Source: Bacilli bacterium (GTDB lineage: Bacteria > Bacillota_I > Bacilli_A > RFN20 > CAG-449). Taken from it: a stretch of DNA of 45,518 nucleotides. The DNA is taken from the NCBI GenBank assembly GCA_900755065.1, contig CAAEFC010000032.1, positions 1 to 45,518 on the forward strand. Reading direction: 5' to 3'. The translations under genes and the position numbers were made by a program. The notes under the pieces are model-generated. The model searched no databases and had not been told where the DNA came from. It worked only from the letters and a program-made list of their open reading frames with translations. Positions within the stretch are counted from its first letter, which is position 1. Each line of letters starts with the position of its first letter. Below are positions 33,164 through 41,480 of the stretch, piece after piece.

Positions 33164-33955
33164 ATGAAGCGGAAGACTTTTTATTACAGCGACGAACTCA
33201 ACGACGATTTCGCAAAAACCGATATCCGGCAAAAAAAACTGGGCAAGCATTTCAAATACGTGCATACCAACCTCTTCTGGCGGTTCCTTTGCCGCATTCT
33301 CTATTTCGTGATCGCGCCGGTTCTCATCATTCCGATCAATAAAATCGTCCATCATCAGAAGAGCGTAAACAAAAAAGTATTGAAAAAAGCCCGGAAAACC
33401 GGGTATTTCGTGTACAGCAACCATACCAGTTACATCAACGATTGCTTCGCTGCTTCCTATATGCCCTATCCGAAACGGAATTACATCATCGTCAATCCCG
33501 ACACGACTTCGATTTTCGGACTGAGGAACATCGTCCAGATGCTCGGAGCGATTCCTTTGGGAAGTACGGTCAAAGAAAATATCGCGATGGTCAAGTGCAT
33601 TCATCAACGGATCGCGGAAAAAAGTTCGGTAACGATCTTTCCCGAAGCCCATATCTGGCCGTATTACACGAAAATCCGCCCTTTCGGCGCGGCTTCTTTC
33701 AAATATCCGGTTAAACTGCAAGTGCCGGTTTTCTGCATTACGCACTGCTACCGGAAACGGAAATTCGGCAAACGTCCGAGAATCGTCTCTTTCGTCGACG
33801 GTCCTTTCTATCCGGATCAAAGTTTACCGGTCGGAGAAGCCACGCAAAAACTCCGCGATCAGATCTATGCTACGATGTGCGAAAGAGCCGAAAAATATTC
33901 CGACTACGCTTACGCCGATTATATCCGAAAAGTCCCCGAAGAAACGGACGCTTAA
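33164..33955 (+). CDS. PlsC-like 1-acylglycerol-phosphate acyltransferase homolog
   Basis: A 263-residue membrane acyltransferase. A hydrophobic segment at ~38-60 is followed by the active-site block NHTSYIND (~86-93), GLRNIVQMLGAIPLGS (block II region) and FPEAHIWP (block III). In the catalytic HX4D motif the Asp position holds Asn92, with Asp one residue later (Asp93); this may shift or weaken catalysis. It would transfer a fatty acid to a glycerol phosphate or glycolipid. ATG at 33164 follows the glycosyltransferase TAG with no gap. Its TAA overlaps the convergent galK TAA by 3 bp. Confidence 0.85.
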   Translation: MKRKTFYYSDELNDDFAKTDIRQKKLGKHFKYVHTNLFWRFLCRILYFVIAPVLIIPINKIVHHQKSVNKKVLKKARKTGYFVYSNHTSYINDCFAASYMPYPKRNYIIVNPDTTSIFGLRNIVQMLGAIPLGSTVKENIAMVKCIHQRIAEKSSVTIFPEAHIWPYYTKIRPFGAASFKYPVKLQVPVFCITHCYRKRKFGKRPRIVSFVDGPFYPDQSLPVGEATQKLRDQIYATMCERAEKYSDYAYADYIRKVPEETDA

Positions 33956-35127
33956 ACTTTCCCGGTTCCGTAATTCCGGATTTCCACGTCATGGACGTTG
34001 TTTCTTCCAAAAACGTTCCGCATGACTTGCAGGTAATCTTTCAGATCGTCGCGGTGAACGAAAGCCAGCACGGTGCCTTCAAATCCGCCGCCGTGTACCC
34101 GAACCGCGCCTCGTGTGAGCAATTCCCGCGTCAGTCCGATCGCCAGCGAGATATTCTGCCGATCGGAATCGGCGTTGATATTATTTTGCAGCAATTCGTA
34201 TGAATTTCTGCCCGAACGATCGACGCATTCGAGGAATTTTTCGATGTTCCTTTCTTTCAGATACGCAAAGCCCTTTTCGACGATCCGATTTTCTTCAAAA
34301 AAATGAATCGCCCTTTGAACGGCCCGGTCGGAAACCTGTTCGCGAAGTTCTTTGATCCGCTGAATGAACATCGATTCGGACACTTCTCTCAGGTATTCCT
34401 TTCCGAAAAAGCGCGCGACCGCTTTCATCTCGTCGGTAATGGCTTTATACTGTTCGGTCAGATGACTGTGCGAACCGCCGGTATTGACCAGAACCAGACA
34501 GTAAGGTGAAAAATCCGCCTGAATATTCTCGACGACGGGACAGGCGATATCCCGAAAATCGATGCGATTCACCCCGCCGAACGCCACACCGCATTGATCG
34601 AGAAGTCCGCAGGGTTTCATGAAGTAGACCGATTCGCTGTATTGCGCGATTTCCGCCGTTTTCAGGGCATCGATTTGATTCTCGTTGTAATACGCGTTGA
34701 GAATGGCAACGATCAGGCACTCGTAGGCGGCGGAAGAAGACACGCCCGCGCCGGCATAGACCGAAGATTCCAGATAGCAGGAAAATCCGCCGATGCGATA
34801 ACCGAGTTCCAGAAAACGGTGCAGAACGCCCCTGACGATAGCGATGCTCTTCCCGCTTTCCTCTTCTTTTAATTCCAGATCGTCGATTTGCAGAGCGATT
34901 TTCGGATATCCTTTGGAATAGATGACGACTTTTCGGTCTTCCCGTTTTCTTGTCGCCGCGAGAATGTCGAGGTTGACCGCGCCGACGATCACCGAACCGT
35001 GATTGTGATCGGTATGGTTTCCTAACAGTTCGATTCTTCCCGAAGAGGAAAAATAATCCGTGTTTTCCTGCAAAAACAAATCACGGAATTTCTTTTTCAA
35101 TTTGTTTTTTCTCTGTTCCAGATCCAT
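33952..35127 (-). CDS. galK: Galactokinase
   Basis: A 391-residue GHMP kinase that phosphorylates galactose at C1. The galactokinase signature GRIELLGNHTDHNHG (~33-47), the ATP loop AGAGVSSSAAYE (~105-116) and the third GHMP motif VRVHGGGFEGTVLAF (~355-369) are intact. I chose ATG at 35127, 2 bp after the galT TGA and with AAGGAAG upstream. Second gene of the galT-galK operon. Confidence 0.95.
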   Translation of the reverse strand: MDLEQRKNKLKKKFRDLFLQENTDYFSSSGRIELLGNHTDHNHGSVIVGAVNLDILAATRKREDRKVVIYSKGYPKIALQIDDLELKEEESGKSIAIVRGVLHRFLELGYRIGGFSCYLESSVYAGAGVSSSAAYECLIVAILNAYYNENQIDALKTAEIAQYSESVYFMKPCGLLDQCGVAFGGVNRIDFRDIACPVVENIQADFSPYCLVLVNTGGSHSHLTEQYKAITDEMKAVARFFGKEYLREVSESMFIQRIKELREQVSDRAVQRAIHFFEENRIVEKGFAYLKERNIEKFLECVDRSGRNSYELLQNNINADSDRQNISLAIGLTRELLTRGAVRVHGGGFEGTVLAFVHRDDLKDYLQVMRNVFGRNNVHDVEIRNYGTGKV

Positions 35128-35129
35128 AT

Positions 35130-36662
35130 TCAGTCTTCCTTTAACACCGCGTCGATCCATTCCACCGCGCTTTTGTTTCCCAAGTAATCGTTTTTAAACA
35201 CCGCCGTGTCGTTGAGAATCGACCGGCAGGTTTCGTTGATGTAATTCCGGACGGCTTTTTCCGCGTCGGACCGCCCGGCCGATAAGCCGGTTTCCCCGAT
35301 CAGACGGCGGATCATCGCCGAATGAACGCGCATATCCGAATGCGAGGCGAAGTAACTTTCTTCGTCGAAGACCGGCTGCATAAGAATCTCCTCAATTTCC
35401 TTGCATTGCCGTTTCAACCGCGCCGGAAGAATGAATAATCCCATCGCTTCGATCAGCCCGATCGATTCTTTTTTGATGTTATGATGTTCCTGATGTGCGT
35501 GGAAAATCCCCTCCGGATGCGTTTCGTCGGTGCGGTTGTTTCTTAAAATCAGATAGGCGATGTACTTCCCGTTTTCTTTCCGCATGATCGGCGTGATCGT
35601 ATTGTGCGGTCCGTTTTCGTCTTCGGCGCGAATTCCGTTTTCTTCGGAGTCATACCGCTTCCACGCTTCAAAGAAACGGTTCGTCAGACCGACGATTTCC
35701 TCTCTTGAAGAAGAGACCAGACAGACGCAGGAATTGAACCAATCGAGATAGGAAACTTCCGTATTCGGATATTTTTCCGAGACAAATGTGTAACGGTTCC
35801 GGCATTTCATCAACGGCATGAGGTGCTTTCCGCCCTGATAATGCTCGTGAGAAAGAATCGAGCCTCCGACGATCGGAAGATCTGCGTTGGAACCAATGAA
35901 ATAGGACGGAAACAGATCGAGAAAGTCGACGAATCTTCGGAAGGTCTTCTCGCTGAGTTTCATTCCCTCGTGCGCTTCTTTTACCGCGATGCAATGTTCG
36001 TCGAAGTAGGCATACGGGGAAAATTGCAGGAACCAGGGTTCTCCGTTCAATTGCATCGGAACGGTCCGGATATTCTCTCTGGCCGGGTGATCGTCTCTCC
36101 CCCAGTATCCGAGATTTTCCCGGCACAAGGCGCATTTCGGATATTTTACGTTCGTCGATTTCGCCGAAGCCGCGATGTCCTTGTTGCTCTTCTCCGGCTT
36201 CGACAGATTGATCGTGATTTCCAGATCGTTGCCGTCCACCGAATAGACCCATTTCAGATTCTTTTCGATATCCGTCTTCCGGATATAATAGTTTTTGATC
36301 CCCAGACGATAGAGATAGGATAACGCGGCGGCTTCGTTGTCGTTCTGCAACTCCCTGAATCGGGCGATCACCTGCGAAGGCGCGGGCGTGAGAATGCCCA
36401 TTGCCTTGACGGCTTGCCGCTCGAAAACGCTGTCCCCCGGTTCTTTCTTCAACGCCGAGCGAAGGTGTTCGATCAGAATGTCGGGGCGATCCAACTGAGC
36501 GATTTTTTCCTCGTCGATCTTCCCGGAATAAGGGCAATCGGCGTGAAAATAATCCAACAAAAGATTTTCCTTATAAACGGCATCGTTTTCTTCCATATCC
36601 AAATGAATTTTTCCGTATACGATCCATTCTCTGATCACCTGATTGATTTCCATTCTCCACAC
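35130..36662 (-). CDS. galT: Galactose-1-phosphate uridylyltransferase, class II
   Basis: A ~507-510-residue enzyme of the long bacterial class II GalT type, exchanging UDP between UDP-glucose and galactose-1-phosphate. Recognisable parts are YPKCALCRENLGYWGR (~175-190), FLQFSPYAYFDEHCIAV, SHEHYQGGKHLMPL (His-x-His region) and MQPVFDEESYFASH. Start is GTG at 36662 or ATG at 36653; the ATG has GGAG only one base away, so the choice is open. galE is not in the window. A CATTA-N4-TAATG palindrome lies upstream. Confidence 0.95.
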   Translation of the reverse strand: MWRMEINQVIREWIVYGKIHLDMEENDAVYKENLLLDYFHADCPYSGKIDEEKIAQLDRPDILIEHLRSALKKEPGDSVFERQAVKAMGILTPAPSQVIARFRELQNDNEAAALSYLYRLGIKNYYIRKTDIEKNLKWVYSVDGNDLEITINLSKPEKSNKDIAASAKSTNVKYPKCALCRENLGYWGRDDHPARENIRTVPMQLNGEPWFLQFSPYAYFDEHCIAVKEAHEGMKLSEKTFRRFVDFLDLFPSYFIGSNADLPIVGGSILSHEHYQGGKHLMPLMKCRNRYTFVSEKYPNTEVSYLDWFNSCVCLVSSSREEIVGLTNRFFEAWKRYDSEENGIRAEDENGPHNTITPIMRKENGKYIAYLILRNNRTDETHPEGIFHAHQEHHNIKKESIGLIEAMGLFILPARLKRQCKEIEEILMQPVFDEESYFASHSDMRVHSAMIRRLIGETGLSAGRSDAEKAVRNYINETCRSILNDTAVFKNDYLGNKSAVEWIDAVLKED

Positions 36663-36694
36663 CCGAACTTTCTCGCGGACATCTCCGCATTATC

Positions 36695-36722
36695 ATTTTA
36701 ACAGACTACGGAATTTTTTCCA
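36695..36722 (-). promoter_or_regulatory. Promoter of galT-galK
   Basis: TGGAAA (36717-36722), 16-bp spacer, TAAAAT (36695-36700) on the minus strand. The palindrome begins 3 bp upstream of the -35 box. Confidence 0.45.
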
Positions 36723-36725
36723 TCT

Positions 36726-36739
36726 CATTATTTATAATG
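36726..36739. promoter_or_regulatory. Palindromic operator candidate CATTATTTATAATG
   Basis: Fourth copy of the palindrome, 64 or 73 bp upstream of galT depending on the start. Its presence links the Leloir genes with the glycan operon and the collagen-like lipoprotein. The remaining gap to 36850 shows nothing else I can name. Confidence 0.6.
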
Positions 36740-36850
36740 TTTGGAATAAACGCTTAAAACCTTTTACGCCTTTATTGTCTTTATGCTTTTTTTCGCCGAA
36801 CAGAGAATTTTTTGAATAGGTCTTCCTGATTGTTCCTACACAAAATTTCT

Positions 36851-37165
36851 TTATTGCATGTTGTAATATTTTTTGAATATGTCTATCAGTTTTACCATAA
36901 TCTTAAAATGTTCTTTAGCATATTCATCAAATATCGAAATATCAGTCTGACTTAAATATCTTTCATACTCGTCCAAAATATAACTATATTGTTCAACATC
37001 TATTTGTCTTTGTCTTAAAAGATATGGACAAACATCAAACTCCACAAGTTCAACAAATAAAATACGATCAGTTTTGTCTGTTTTATATATGGACGGATAT
37101 TTCATCTTTATAAACCCATTAACAAATTCTCTCTCTTCATAGGTCAACCTATTTCTATTCTTCAC
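36851..37165 (-). CDS. Small protein, paralog of the next gene; orphan immunity candidate
   Basis: About 104 residues, acidic-basic helical protein beginning MKNRNRLTYEEREFVN. I chose GTG at 37165 because AGGAGG lies six bases upstream; the in-frame ATG at 37171 touches the ribosome binding site. It aligns end to end with the neighbour at 37229-37522: LT-EE, then FVELVEFDVCPYLL against YFELVNFEICSALL, then RQID against KRID, then KKYY. No known domain recognised. Its place behind an RHS toxin module suggests an immunity-type gene. Confidence 0.6.
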   Translation of the reverse strand: MKNRNRLTYEEREFVNGFIKMKYPSIYKTDKTDRILFVELVEFDVCPYLLRQRQIDVEQYSYILDEYERYLSQTDISIFDEYAKEHFKIMVKLIDIFKKYYNMQ

Positions 37166-37228
37166 AACCATCCTCCTAACCGCTACAAACGCCTTCTCTT
37201 TTACGCTTGTTTCGTTTAATAAAAACCA

Positions 37229-37522
37229 TCAATAGTATTTTTTTACTATATTTTCAACAAGCAAATATAGATTAAAAAACTCTAAAGCATAACTATCTAA
37301 CTTTTCTTTTATTATATCTACTCTTTGCGACATAATCATTTGATAAATTTTTTCATCAATCCGCTTACCTTTTAAAAGCGCAGAACAAATTTCAAAATTA
37401 ACTAATTCAAAATATTGCATATATCCACAATATTCCCCTGATTTAAATATAAAAGGGATGCTATATTTACAAAATTTGTTCAACACAGCTTTTTCTTCTT
37501 CTGTCAGGTTATATTTTTTCAT
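37229..37522 (-). CDS. Small protein, paralog of 36851-37165; orphan immunity candidate
   Basis: About 97 residues beginning MKKYNLTEEEKAVLN; an upstream in-frame TTG (37582) would add 20 residues from a GC-richer patch with no ribosome binding site, so I use ATG at 37522. Predicted all-helical with a conserved ELVNFEIC core. The tandem pair of related small genes downstream of an RHS C-terminal module is typical of stacked immunity genes, but no toxin partner was identified for either. Confidence 0.6.
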   Translation of the reverse strand: MKKYNLTEEEKAVLNKFCKYSIPFIFKSGEYCGYMQYFELVNFEICSALLKGKRIDEKIYQMIMSQRVDIIKEKLDSYALEFFNLYLLVENIVKKYY

Positions 37523-37624
37523 AAATAAACAAGCCACCATATTAAAGCGCGACAGGCAGGATAAGGAGTGCCACAAAGGCAATTCCGATACCCTACAAGT
37601 GGGAAACCCACTTTGATACTAAAT

Positions 37625-37954
37625 TTACTTCAAAGTTTTTTCAATTGTCCAAACATGACTATAGTTTGTATCCTCATGAAAATCTTTACATCTTATAATT
37701 TTTAGTTTCTTGTTCTGTTCACAAAAAGCATATTGATTTGTTAAAAAGTCATCAATTGTATCTTTTATATCCTGCCAGTCCACATTATAATAAAAAATAT
37801 TATTGAAATAAATATTATAAAAACCTTGTAATCGTATTTTCATCTCAAACTCGTCGTGAAAACCGATTATAATCTCTGTTTCAGTATATTTTATTGTTTG
37901 ATAATTATCATATTTGTTTTTTATATACTGATACAATGTAAGAAGATCTTGCAT
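37625..37954 (-). CDS. Candidate immunity protein of the RHS toxin module
   Basis: A 109-residue acidic protein (MQDLLTLYQYIKNKY...). It begins 11 bp after the RHS C-terminal stop with AGGAGGG as ribosome binding site, so it is co-translated with the toxin. Aromatic-rich middle (FYNIYFNNIFYYNVDW). No family was recognised; position, size and charge support an immunity role only by inference. Confidence 0.62.
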   Translation of the reverse strand: MQDLLTLYQYIKNKYDNYQTIKYTETEIIIGFHDEFEMKIRLQGFYNIYFNNIFYYNVDWQDIKDTIDDFLTNQYAFCEQNKKLKIIRCKDFHEDTNYSHVWTIEKTLK

Positions 37955-37965
37955 ATTTATCCCTC

Positions 37966-38591
37966 CTAAAAACCGCCAAATAAGCCTTTTAACCCATTTG
38001 CTATTCCCAAATAACTAAATAATGCTATCCCCGTTCTATGAATTCTCATTAATGCAGAAGTTGCGCCATAATGCAAATGCCATAAATGCGTAATATCAGC
38101 GTCAATTCTAAAAAGCTGTTTCCCTGCTTTATTTACTCTTAGTAATGTAGTAGATTGCGAATTTCTATTTCCAAATAACCAGTTAAATTTATCTAAAAAA
38201 TCAACATTCCTACTTGCCAATAATTTAGAAGCTCCTCCTAAAATTTGCGCACTTCCAGCAAAAATGCCACCCCACATAAAACCATCGGCAAGTCCATTAC
38301 TAAATCCTTGTAATGCACCTTCCCAGCCTCCGGTTATACCGCCAACAACTGCACCAATACCTGCACTAACAGCCATACTAATTCCTACAGCTTTTGCAGA
38401 TGCTAACAATGCACTTCCTGCCGCTAATAAGCCAGCCGTCCCCATTCCTGCCGTAAAAAACGTTACGACTGCCCCTGTGACAATGAACGCCGCGCCAATT
38501 GCGAGTTTCACCCAATTATCTTTAAACCAATTCCCAACACAATTCCAAAAGCTTTCCCAACTATGTCCGGTTGGATCAACATACATAACGG
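37966..38591 (-). CDS. RHS polymorphic toxin C-terminal module (severed from its core)
   Basis: The ORF begins MYVDPTGHSWESF; YVDPTGH is the conserved boundary between RHS core and variable toxin tip. The codons before it (NNPVM) lie at the far side of the mobile element, at 45354-45370. After the boundary comes a glycine/alanine-rich hydrophobic stretch (~20-110) resembling a pretoxin/translocation segment, then ~85 residues ending in ADITHLWHLHYG and LMRIHRTG. The His-rich tail is the likely toxic tip, type not identified. The ATG at 38586 has no good ribosome binding site, so the module is probably silent unless the element excises or the tip is recombined. Confidence 0.75.
38584..38591. 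repeat. Right-hand att core TACATAAC
   Basis: Eight bases shared with 45350-45357. They code for part of V-M-Y in the RHS frame, marking the crossover region of the serine recombinase. Confidence 0.75.
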
Positions 38592-38599
38592 GTGTCTTG

Positions 38600-38616
38600 T
38601 AAAAATTAAGACCCGT
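38600..38616 (+). repeat. Terminal inverted repeat, right end
   Basis: TGTAAAAATTAAGACCC reading inward; pairs with TGTAAAATTAAAGACCC at the other end (15 of 17 identical). Likely recombinase binding half-sites. The recombinase stop codon lies inside it. Confidence 0.75.
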
Positions 38617-39286
38617 TTTTTATTTTATTAACAAAATTATACTCTATCTCTATTTTTTGAGTTCTAACTCCATTAATAATTTCTCTTTCATAAACAACTA
38701 TCTTATTAATTAATTCATTTAGAATTTTCGCATCAAGCTCTTTAATGTTTTTATACTTTTCTATTAGTTCTATAAAGTATTGAACTTGCTTTTCAGTATC
38801 TTTATTTAAATTAATTGCATTTGATAGTTCTTCAATTCTTTTCTTTAAATTCTTTTTTTCTTCTTCATAATCTTTCGTGAGATTACCAAACATTTCAGGT
38901 GTTATCCTTTCAAGTGCCATATCTTCATATAAACGCTTTTCAATCTTTTGTAGTTCATTAAGCCTTGCTTCATGTTTCTTAATTTCTTTTTCATATAAGA
39001 ATTTAGATTTTTGTTCATTTTGATTTGTATTAATCATAATACTTTTAATAAATGCTTCTTTATCATTTAAAGCTAACTTAATTTGTTTTCTAATATCATT
39101 TAATACAAAATCATATAAGTTCTCATATCTAATATAATGAGCTGAACAATAACTTTTTCCAAATGAACGATAAGTCACGCAACAAAATGAATCCCATTTC
39201 TTATCACTAGAATATAACGATAATGCTTTACCACAAACATCACATCTAAGTAATCCAGAAAACATACTTAGCATCTTCAATTTCAT
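38606..39286 (-). pseudogene. Large serine recombinase, C-terminal remnant
   Basis: The reading MFSGLLRCDVCGKALSLYS with a later YCSAHY is the zinc-ribbon domain of large serine recombinases. It is followed by the long coiled coil (~75-190) and the C-terminal end. The N-terminal ~280 residues with the catalytic Ser and the recombinase domain are missing. A TAA stands immediately before the ATG at 39286, which also lacks a ribosome binding site. The sequence upstream belongs to another small ORF, so a deletion has joined the two. The gene ends in the right terminal repeat, the normal place for an integrase. Confidence 0.85.
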
Positions 39287-39380
39287 TTAAAACATAATCG
39301 TGTATATCACTAGTAAAAATCGGATAGCCATTGCCAATATTATCAATATATTCAGTTATTAAATCCATAATTGTTTTCAA
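39246..39380 (-). pseudogene. 5' part of an AbiEi-antitoxin-like small ORF joined to the recombinase remnant
   Basis: TTG at 39380 with AAAGGAG nine bases upstream opens a 44-codon ORF, LKTIMDLITEYIDNIGNGYPIF, then TSDIHDYVLNEIEDAK, that ends after a few foreign codons. The GxPIFTxDI pattern resembles the N-terminal winged helix of AbiEi-type or similar antitoxins (weak recognition). The frame stops soon after it meets recombinase sequence near 39270, marking the deletion junction. Confidence 0.5.
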
Positions 39381-39543
39381 AATATCATTCTCCTTTAGTT
39401 ATAACAATGTTAATTTATACATTTTATTTTCAACTTGATTATAACATATTATATGCAAATTTTCAATAAAAATACATATTTAATATTCTATTATTTACTA
39501 CAATTTTAACAACTCGAACTTGGTATCCAAGTTGCGAAATACT

Positions 39544-39566
39544 GAAAAACTATGTTTTAGTTTTTC
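39544..39566 (-). terminator. Terminator after the relaxase gene
   Basis: Perfect 9-bp stem GAAAAACTA/TAGTTTTTC with a 5-nt loop, 24 bp after the relaxase stop. A second 7-bp hairpin (AACTTGG/CCAAGTT, 39517-39533) follows. Confidence 0.55.
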
Positions 39567-39589
39567 TTATCTTGTTAAATAAATAATAG

Positions 39590-40810
39590 TTACATTTCCA
39601 TTTCACTATCATTTCTTAAGTTCCCATCATGATCAATAATACCTTCTTCTACTAACCTTTCAAATTCAGCTTCTCTTAATTTCTTTTGATATTCTTCAAA
39701 TACTTTAGTAGCTTCATCTATTACTTTTAGATTATGTTTAAATGTTTGATAAACAAGATTTAATATTTCTTCTTTACGATATTTAGTTTTAGATTTCTTC
39801 TTTTTATTACCATCAGTTCTTCTACCAACATTCATTCTAGCTTCGACTATTTCATTAATAATTGCATTACCCATTCTAATTTTCAAATCAGTTACAAAAG
39901 TAGTTCCATAATATTTTCTTTTATCCTTTTTAATATGATTAAAGTTATATAACATTTCTAGTTCTTCATCTCTTTTTTGTATCTCTTTTTTAATATTGAA
40001 ATATAATGAATTAACACTACTTGTTTCTAAAATGTAATTAGAAATTGAATCTATTATTTCTCTATATGGTTTCATTACTTCCCTACCATAAGATTTAAAA
40101 GAACCAAGTGGAATATGGTCAAATAAGTACTTAATTTGCTTTCTAATAAGTTTTTCTTTACCATTTGTAGATTTTCCTGATATTAAATCTTTTACTTCTT
40201 CAATTGCTTGTTTTCTAAGCTGAGCTACTTGAGTAATTGGTGACATGTAATGTTTTTCAATATTCATTTTAAAATTATTAATTGCATCAATTGGTAACTT
40301 ACCATAGCGATATTTAACACCTTTTGTTAATCTATCATAAGTTCTAGGTTCATTTTCAAAAAATGATAAATGAATATGTCTAGTTTTAGTATTAGTATGT
40401 AGTCCTGCATACCAAGTAATGTTATCCATTTCTAATCCACATTCTTTAATAAATTTAGGAAATATTTTATTTATTAGATCTAATGCATCTTTATAATCTT
40501 TTATATTATTAAGACCAAATTCACCTTTAAATGATATAACCATATCCCATATACAAGAATTACTATTTCTTAATTTTTCTCTTAGTTTCTTTTTATCTAC
40601 TTTAGAAAGTAATCCAAATTGATTAAATACACCACTAGATTTTTCTTCATCTCCTGAATAATCAATGTAATCAATTACTTTATTTTGATTAATTCCTTGA
40701 GAGACATATTCTAAATAATCATTCTTATCACTTGAATCATAAAAGGACCTTCTTTTAGAACTTTTACCATAATATTTAAGTAAAATTAAAACATTACCAG
40801 ATTCATCCAT
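39590..40810 (-). CDS. Relaxase, MobP-type (HUH)
   Basis: A 406-residue DNA nickase/transesterase that would start conjugal transfer at oriT. The metal-binding motif is GLHTNTKTRHIHLSFFE (~155-171, His-x-His), and the Tyr candidates are near WYAGLH and earlier. The C-terminal half is Lys/Glu-rich helical. Most like MobP3-type relaxases of Bacillota. ATG at 40810 overlaps the MobC-like gene end by 8 bp. No coupling protein or type IV secretion genes are present, so the element is mobilizable at best. Confidence 0.78.
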   Translation of the reverse strand: MDESGNVLILLKYYGKSSKRRSFYDSSDKNDYLEYVSQGINQNKVIDYIDYSGDEEKSSGVFNQFGLLSKVDKKKLREKLRNSNSCIWDMVISFKGEFGLNNIKDYKDALDLINKIFPKFIKECGLEMDNITWYAGLHTNTKTRHIHLSFFENEPRTYDRLTKGVKYRYGKLPIDAINNFKMNIEKHYMSPITQVAQLRKQAIEEVKDLISGKSTNGKEKLIRKQIKYLFDHIPLGSFKSYGREVMKPYREIIDSISNYILETSSVNSLYFNIKKEIQKRDEELEMLYNFNHIKKDKRKYYGTTFVTDLKIRMGNAIINEIVEARMNVGRRTDGNKKKKSKTKYRKEEILNLVYQTFKHNLKVIDEATKVFEEYQKKLREAEFERLVEEGIIDHDGNLRNDSEMEM

Positions 40811-41159
40811 TGTTAATTACCTCATTAATTAATTTAACAAATGTTTCTTGTTCACTTAATATGGCTTTTTCTAATGATTCAAATTTAGTAATTAAGTTTT
40901 CTACTGCTTTAGTAAGACCTTCATTATTTAAAATATCTTTTTCTTTCCTTTTAGATTCAAGACCTTTTTTAATTAATAGATTTAAATAATCTGATTTATT
41001 TTTATAACCACACTCTTTAAAATCTTTAATTAATTCTTCATTTAAAGAATTATCCTTAATATAAATTGTGTTGTAATAAAAACTAAGTTCTTTATCTTTC
41101 TTTTCTTGCACATTTTTATTAACTTTTTTCTTTTTATTATCAAATATTCCTATAAGCAT
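40803..41159 (-). CDS. MobC-like relaxase accessory protein
   Basis: About 118 residues, Lys-rich, with a central ribbon-helix-helix-like part (YIKDNSLNEELIKDFKECGYKNKSDYLNLLIKKGLE) and a C-terminal coiled coil. Such proteins bind oriT and load the relaxase. The start is uncertain: ATG at 41159 touches the GGGAGG ribosome binding site, while ATG at 41171 and GTG at 41195 are upstream in frame. It directly precedes the relaxase. Confidence 0.65.
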   Translation of the reverse strand: MLIGIFDNKKKKVNKNVQEKKDKELSFYYNTIYIKDNSLNEELIKDFKECGYKNKSDYLNLLIKKGLESKRKEKDILNNEGLTKAVENLITKFESLEKAILSEQETFVKLINEVINNG

Positions 41160-41195
41160 TCCTCCCTTCATTTGATAAATAATAATTACTAGCAC

Positions 41196-41460
41196 ACTTA
41201 TATATTTATATATAATAATTGTGTCTGTAATAAGAGCTTATATATAAGCTCTATAAAAAATAAGAATTGTAACCAAAAGTAACTAATTAGATAAATTTAA
41301 TCAACTCCTTTCATCTCCCTTCACTTACATATACTAAATTTCACCCATAAGTGATGGGGTATAACTTTAATTTTTTTATAAATGTGTCTGTGAAGACATA
41401 GATTTGCCTTCAAAGGAATATACTAATTTTCACCCTTAATTACCACCTAGTAATTAAAAA
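41196..41460. other. oriT-like region of the element: palindrome and paired direct repeats
   Basis: Non-coding gap before the mob genes. It holds a perfect 20-bp palindrome (AGAGCTTA-TATA-TAAGCTCT, 41233-41252) and two copies of TGTGTCTGT (41220-41228, 41383-41391), the second extending to the inverted repeat GTCTGTGAAGAC. Two copies of ATACTAAWTTTCACCC are at 41331-41346 and 41420-41435, 89 bp apart. Hairpins and repeats just upstream of mobC/relaxase are typical of oriT, but no nic site can be named. Confidence 0.45.
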
Positions 41461-41480
41461 TTTTTATTTTTTTGCATAAT

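Noticed and set aside
37597..37613. AAGTGGG/CCCACTT inverted repeat as terminator
   Set aside because: 3-nt loop and no T-run on either strand; kept only as part of the GC-rich scar.
41331..41439. CRISPR array from the repeated ATACTAA...TTCACCC units
   Set aside because: Only two copies, 89 bp apart, with no constant spacer length and no cas genes.
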